A stretch of 10,029 nucleotides of DNA from Oscillospiraceae bacterium (lineage in GTDB: Bacteria > Bacillota_A > Clostridia > Oscillospirales > Oscillospiraceae), in contig CADAPN010000063.1 in NCBI GenBank assembly GCA_902789835.1, positions 1 through 10,029 on the forward strand, in the 5' to 3' direction. The notes under the pieces were generated by a model. The model was not told the DNA's origin. It searched no databases and saw only the letters and a list, made by a program, of their open reading frames with translations. The first letter of the stretch is position 1, and every line of letters starts with the position of its first letter. Made by a program: the position numbers and the translations under genes. Below are positions 6,852-10,029 of the stretch, piece after piece.

Positions 6852-6858
6852 CACGCTC
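6838..6858. promoter_or_regulatory. Operator-like inverted repeat around the -10 box
   Basis: GAGCGTG (6838-6844) and CACGCTC (6852-6858) are perfect 7-bp inverted arms around GTACAAT, which holds the -10 hexamer. The predicted start site is at the right arm, so the repeat would not form an RNA hairpin in the transcript. A DNA-level repressor site is the likelier reading. Confidence 0.6.
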
Positions 6859-6874
6859 GTAAACATGGTTCTGT

Positions 6875-6879
6875 GGAGG
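6875..6879 (+). promoter_or_regulatory. Ribosome binding site fixing the NapH-like start
   Basis: GGAGG, within TGGAGGT, lies 9 nt before ATG 6889. In-frame upstream codons from TTG 6823 overlap the promoter itself and lack such a site. Confidence 0.8.
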
Positions 6880-6888
6880 TTTTTGCGG

Positions 6889-7707
6889 ATGAAGAAATAC
6901 GCCATGACGGTTCTGATGCTGGCGGTCTTTGAAACAGTCGCCGTAACTCTTTGGCTGACAAAAGACAATACTTTTTATCTTTTTAACTTCAGTTACATCG
7001 GCTGCTCAATCGCTCTGGGAATGTTTCTGTATATCCGAAAGTACAAACATGCGCGGCGTATTGTCCAGCTTCTTGTCGGCCTTTATATGCTGATCTATCT
7101 TGGCTTGATCTGCGGAGAGAACATGCAGATTGAAGGCTTCTGGTATTATCTGTTCACCGGCGTCTTCGAGGCGGCCACCATCCACTATGCCGTAGCCAAG
7201 ATTTTCGGGCCGCTGATCTTCGGTCGGGGCTGGTGCGGCTATGCCTGCTGGACCGCAATGGTTCTGGATTTTCTTCCTTACCCCGTGCCGGCTCAGCCGC
7301 GGAAGAAGATCGGCTGGATCCGGTATCTTACGTTTGCGCTCTCTCTGGTTTTTGTCGCGGCCCTCTTCCTCGCGCATGTCGGGAATCTTGAGCGAATCAT
7401 GTTTTGGGCTTTTCTCATCGGGAACGTGCTGTACTATGCCGTCGGCATCATTCTCGCCTTCACTTTTAAAGACAATCGGGCATTCTGCAAGTATATCTGC
7501 CCGGTCACGGTCTTTCTCAAACCGATGAGTTATTTCGCACTTCTGCGGGTGAAATGCGACAAGGAAAAGTGCATTTCATGCGGAAAGTGCAAGCGGGTCT
7601 GTCCGATGAATGTTGATGTTACGGACAATTCGCGAAAGAGGAAAAACGGCACGGAGTGCATCCTTTGCATGGAGTGCGTAAAGAACTGTCCGAAAGGGGC
7701 GCTGTGA
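6889..7707 (+). CDS. NapH/NosR/CcoG-like polytopic membrane [4Fe-4S] protein
   Basis: A 272-residue membrane electron-transfer protein. About six hydrophobic segments lie near 5-21, 33-50, 58-76, 84-104, 143-163 and 171-192. Between the fourth and fifth is GRGWCGYACW (112-121, Cys116 and Cys120), and after the last is CKYICP (Cys200, Cys204). Both paired-cysteine motifs are typical of NapH/NosR-like proteins. The C-terminus carries two ferredoxin-type motifs: CISCGKCKRVCP (Cys228, 231, 234, 238) and CILCMECVKNCP (Cys257, 260, 263, 267). The family is known or proposed to pass electrons from membrane quinol or low-potential donors to periplasmic reductases. The adjacent Tat flavoprotein lacks any electron-input domain, so it is a logical partner, though the two genes have separate transcription signals. 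The usual Cys-Pro of the first motif is Cys-Trp here. NapH itself is unlikely because no nitrate reductase genes are present. Confidence 0.85.
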   Translation: MKKYAMTVLMLAVFETVAVTLWLTKDNTFYLFNFSYIGCSIALGMFLYIRKYKHARRIVQLLVGLYMLIYLGLICGENMQIEGFWYYLFTGVFEAATIHYAVAKIFGPLIFGRGWCGYACWTAMVLDFLPYPVPAQPRKKIGWIRYLTFALSLVFVAALFLAHVGNLERIMFWAFLIGNVLYYAVGIILAFTFKDNRAFCKYICPVTVFLKPMSYFALLRVKCDKEKCISCGKCKRVCPMNVDVTDNSRKRKNGTECILCMECVKNCPKGAL

Positions 7708-7738
7708 CAGCAGGAAATATCTTCCTGCTGTCTTTTTT
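7706..7738 (+). terminator. Strong intrinsic terminator of the NapH-like gene
   Basis: GACAGCAGGAA (7706-7716) and TTCCTGCTGTC (7722-7732) form a perfect 11-bp stem with a 5-nt loop, followed by six T residues (7733-7738). The left arm begins inside the TGA stop codon. The arrangement works for the plus strand only: the minus-strand side of the stem lacks a T-run. Confidence 0.93.
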
Positions 7739-7790
7739 ACAGGCTTTTCCTGCCGGGCAGCGCCCTTCTCGTTTGAGCTTCCCGGTTTTC

Positions 7791-7940
7791 TCAGTCCTTC
7801 TTGATGAGCTTCTCGATCGAGTCCGCTACGACCTGGGCAACTTTCTTTCCCTGCTCGACGGCATATTCCACCGAGTCGCTGAAAGCAGATCCGCCGTTTA
7901 CGTTTTCCATCTGTTCTTCGTTCAGTTTCTGTTCGTCCAT
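7791..7940 (-). CDS. 49-residue peptide with a double-glycine-type leader (candidate RiPP/bacteriocin-like precursor)
   Basis: A short gene encoding 49 residues, starting ATG at 7940 and ending TGA at 7791. Its leader MDEQKLNEEQMENVNGG fits the bacteriocin-type double-glycine consensus LSxxELxxIxGG in register: Leu at -12, hydrophobic Met at -7, Val at -4, and Gly-Gly at -2/-1. The remaining 32 residues (18-49) contain no cysteine, are rich in Val, Ala, Glu and Lys, and look helical and amphipathic, with six acidic and five basic residues. The ribosome binding site is strong and overlaps the polC stop codon, 12 bases separating that stop from the ATG. The peptide is therefore probably translated from the polC message. 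No peptidase-containing exporter, modification enzyme or immunity gene is visible nearby. The alternative is a conserved small cytosolic protein whose N-terminus matches by chance. I do not recognise a named family. Confidence 0.7.
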   Translation of the reverse strand: MDEQKLNEEQMENVNGGSAFSDSVEYAVEQGKKVAQVVADSIEKLIKKD

Positions 7941-7946
7941 TTTGTT

Positions 7947-7953
7947 CTCCTTT
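7947..7953 (-). promoter_or_regulatory. Ribosome binding site of the small peptide, overlapping the polC stop
   Basis: Read on the minus strand this is AAAGGAG, 6 nt before ATG 7940. Its first base is also the last base of the polC TGA. This supports real translation of the small ORF and probable coupling to polC. Confidence 0.8.
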
Positions 7954-10029
7954 CAGTCAAAAAAGCTCACCTGGGAGCTGTCCGGAAGGTCGCCGAAGGC
8001 GCCCAGCGCTTTCAGGGACTGGATATGCGCCGTGGACACCTTGGGACAGGCATTGGCAATCTGGTCAATGGAAATAAAATTGTGCCCCTCGTGCATGACG
8101 CGTGCCAGATCCTGGGCCGCGCTCTCCCCAAGACCACCGATGGATACAAAGGGCGGCCGGATGCGTCCGTCCTCCGTAAGAAGGAACTTTGTCGCGTCGG
8201 ACTGAAAAATATCAATCGGCGCGAAGCGGAAGCCGCGCATATTGAACTCATACACCGCCTCCAGTGTTACCAGGAGGTCCTCTTCGTTCGCGGTCAGGTT
8301 CGTGGCACGGCGCATCTCGTTGATTTTGCGCCGGGTCTGCTCGGTGCCGCCGGTCATAATGGAGGCGTCAAAGCCGCCCTTCTGGCTCCGGCGGTAGAAA
8401 TAGGCCGAATAAAAGGCCAGGGGCTTATGTACCTTGAACCAGGCGATGCGGAAGGCCATCATGACGTAGGCCACCGCGTGGGCTTTCGGGAAGAGGTAGG
8501 CAATCTTCCGGGCCGACTCGATCCACCAGTCCGGGACGCCCATGTCCTTCATCTGCTGCTCGGCGTCGCCGGGGAAGCTGCCGGATTTCTTCACCTTACC
8601 CTTTCGCACCGCCTCCATGGTCTTGAAGGCCAGGGCGGGCTGCATGCCCTTGGAGATCAGGTAGATCATAATATCGTCGCGGCAGCCGATGGTCTCGTCG
8701 ACCGTGGCGGTTCCGCTGACGATCAGGTCGTGGATGTTGCCGGCCCACACGTCCGTTCCGTGGGAAAAGCCCGAGAGGCGCACCAGGGTGTCGAAGTTCT
8801 GCGGTTGGGTATCCACAAGCATCTGGCGTGTGAAGCCGGTGCCGAACTCCGGGACGCCGATGGTACCGGTTTTGCCGATGATGGGGTCCTCGTCCGGAAG
8901 GCCCAGGGCCTCCGGCGAGGTAAAGATCGACATGGTCTCGGGGTCGGAGAGCGGGATCTCCTTGGCGTCCACGCCCGTCATATCCTCCATCATGCGGATC
9001 ATCGTCGGGTCATCATGGCCCAGCTCGTCCAGCTTGAGAAGGTTGGCCTCCATGCAGTGGTATTCAAAGTGCGTGGTGATGATGTCCGAGGTTGGATCGT
9101 CCGCGGGGTGCTGGACCGGGCAGAAGTCCGTCACGTCCATGTCCTGGGGGATGACCACAAGGCCGCCCGGATGCTGGCCGGTGGTGCGCTTGATGCCCAC
9201 GAGGCCCAAGGCCAGACGGTTCTCCTCCGCTTTCGTGGCGGTGATGCCGCGCTCCTCGAGGTACTTCTTCACATAGCCGTAGGCCGTCTTCTCGGCAAGG
9301 GTGCCGATGGTTCCGGCGCGGAAAACATGGTCCGAGCCGAAGAGCACTTCGGTGTACTTGTGGGCGCGGGCCTGGTATTCGCCGGAGAAGTTCAGGTCGA
9401 TATCCGGGGTCTTCTCGTTGCCGGGGAAGCCCAGGAAGGTCTCAAAGGGGATGTCAAAGCCGTCCCGGCGCATCATCGTGCCGCAGAGGGGGCAGCGCTT
9501 CTCGGGCATATCCGCACCGCAGCCGTAGGTGTGGGGTGCGGACTCCGCTTGGCTCTCAGACGAGGAGGAAGCTGCGGGGGCGGAGGGCTCTGTCGCCGGG
9601 GCCTCAGGCCAGGGGATCTGCTCGCCGCTTTGTCCGTTCCACCGGAGCTTCAGCCCCGGGAACTCCGAATAGCGGCACTCCGGGCAGACATAGTGGGCCG
9701 GAAGGGAGTTCACTTCCGTAATGCCGGACATAAAGGCGACCATGCTGCTGCCGACGCTGCCACGGCTGCCCACCAGGTAGCCGTGCTCGAGGGAGTTCTG
9801 GACCAGCTTCTGGGCCGACATGTAGATCACGTCGTAGTTGTGGTCGAGAATGGTGTTGAGCTCCACGTCCACGCGCTCCTGGACCAGGGGCGGCGGCGTT
9901 TCGCCGTAGATCCGGTGCATTTTGGTGTATACCAGGTCCTTGAGCTGCTGGGCCGAGTTTTCGATCTTCGGCGGGAAGAGGTCTTTGGGCAGAAGCTCGA
10001 TCTCCTCCACCCGGTCGGCGATGGCACGG
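7953..10029 (-). CDS. polC: PolC-type DNA polymerase III alpha subunit, C-terminal part (5' end outside window)
   Basis: The last 692 or so residues of the replicative polymerase of Bacillota, open to the right edge. Counting from the GTG at 10010 as residue 1 (internal, not the true start), visible landmarks are GSRGSVGSS (81-89), zinc-binding CPEC (109-112) and CPLC (173-176), and the catalytic palm motif PDIDLNFSGE (202-211, aspartates 203 and 205). RAGTIGT and KRTTGQHPGG nucleotide-site motifs come next, followed by GHDDPT, PEFGT, SHGTDVW, GCRDDI and FPKAHA. The C-terminus ends QVSFFD, matching the sliding-clamp-binding pentapeptide pattern (QLSLF in B. subtilis PolC). The N-terminal and proofreading exonuclease domains lie outside the window. 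Between the zinc-ligand pairs there is a roughly 50-residue extension containing a Pro/Ala/Ser-rich tract. Together with the downstream peptide it forms a convergent unit facing the NapH-like gene. Confidence 0.97.
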   Translation of the reverse strand, partial: RAIADRVEEIELLPKDLFPPKIENSAQQLKDLVYTKMHRIYGETPPPLVQERVDVELNTILDHNYDVIYMSAQKLVQNSLEHGYLVGSRGSVGSSMVAFMSGITEVNSLPAHYVCPECRYSEFPGLKLRWNGQSGEQIPWPEAPATEPSAPAASSSSESQAESAPHTYGCGADMPEKRCPLCGTMMRRDGFDIPFETFLGFPGNEKTPDIDLNFSGEYQARAHKYTEVLFGSDHVFRAGTIGTLAEKTAYGYVKKYLEERGITATKAEENRLALGLVGIKRTTGQHPGGLVVIPQDMDVTDFCPVQHPADDPTSDIITTHFEYHCMEANLLKLDELGHDDPTMIRMMEDMTGVDAKEIPLSDPETMSIFTSPEALGLPDEDPIIGKTGTIGVPEFGTGFTRQMLVDTQPQNFDTLVRLSGFSHGTDVWAGNIHDLIVSGTATVDETIGCRDDIMIYLISKGMQPALAFKTMEAVRKGKVKKSGSFPGDAEQQMKDMGVPDWWIESARKIAYLFPKAHAVAYVMMAFRIAWFKVHKPLAFYSAYFYRRSQKGGFDASIMTGGTEQTRRKINEMRRATNLTANEEDLLVTLEAVYEFNMRGFRFAPIDIFQSDATKFLLTEDGRIRPPFVSIGGLGESAAQDLARVMHEGHNFISIDQIANACPKVSTAHIQSLKALGAFGDLPDSSQVSFFD
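9531..9614 (-). other. polC: Low-complexity Pro/Ala/Ser/Glu insert in the PolC zinc-finger region
   Basis: This stretch encodes residues 133-160 of the visible PolC, rich in Pro, Ala, Ser and Glu and with no predicted fold. It sits between the CPEC and CPLC zinc-ligand pairs, within an extension absent or much shorter in the B. subtilis protein as I recall it. The reading frame is intact on both sides, so it is a tolerated linker rather than an assembly error. Confidence 0.6.

Noticed and set aside
6823..6888. Upstream TTG start for the NapH-like gene
   Set aside because: The extra 22 codons overlap the -35 and -10 boxes and lack a ribosome binding site, while ATG 6889 has a well-spaced GGAGG.
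7753..7785. Terminator for the minus-strand polC-peptide unit in the 7739-7790 gap
   Set aside because: Only short 4-5 bp stems (CCGGG/CCCGG, GGGC/GCCC) can be drawn, and there is no T-run on the minus-strand side.
7801..8205. Plus-strand open frame covering the small peptide gene and the polC 3' end
   Set aside because: It is antisense to polC and to the peptide ORF and has a Ser/Phe-rich composition typical of a shadow frame. The minus-strand peptide has the strong ribosome binding site.

Overview
The window looks like chromosomal DNA from a Bacillota (Clostridia-type, moderately GC-rich, possibly Oscillospiraceae-like) bacterium. The main evidence is a PolC-type replicative DNA polymerase, a lineage marker of Gram-positive Bacillota. 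Strong AGGAGG-type ribosome binding sites and U-tailed hairpin terminators agree with this. The family-level placement is inference. No RNA genes, insertion sequences, CRISPR arrays or phage genes are visible.

Positions 1-4869 (plus strand) hold a phosphonate/organophosphate-type uptake cluster. It begins with the 3' part of a PhnD-like substrate-binding protein gene. A strong hairpin terminator follows, then a PhnC-like ATPase, two paralogous PhnE-like permeases, and a leaderless CpdB/UshA-type metallophosphoesterase. The likely logic is to bind a small P-compound outside, import it through a heterodimeric permease driven by PhnC, and remove phosphate inside. No C-P lyase gene is in view, so a phosphate ester or nucleotide-type substrate is as plausible as a true phosphonate.

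Positions 4870-7738 (plus strand) hold a probable extracytoplasmic redox pair. One gene encodes a Tat-exported FAD protein of the fumarate reductase/ketosteroid dehydrogenase superfamily. The other encodes a NapH-like polytopic membrane protein with two [4Fe-4S] motifs. They are separated by candidate terminators and a clear sigma-A-type promoter whose -10 box sits between the arms of a perfect inverted repeat. A textbook terminator ends this block.

Positions 7739-10029 (minus strand) hold the C-terminal two thirds or less of PolC, then, 12 bases after its stop, a 49-residue ORF. That ORF has a strong ribosome binding site and an N-terminus matching the double-glycine leader consensus of bacteriocin-type peptides. 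This small gene, the operator-like repeat and the departures of the flavoprotein from the fumarate reductase active site are the most notable items.
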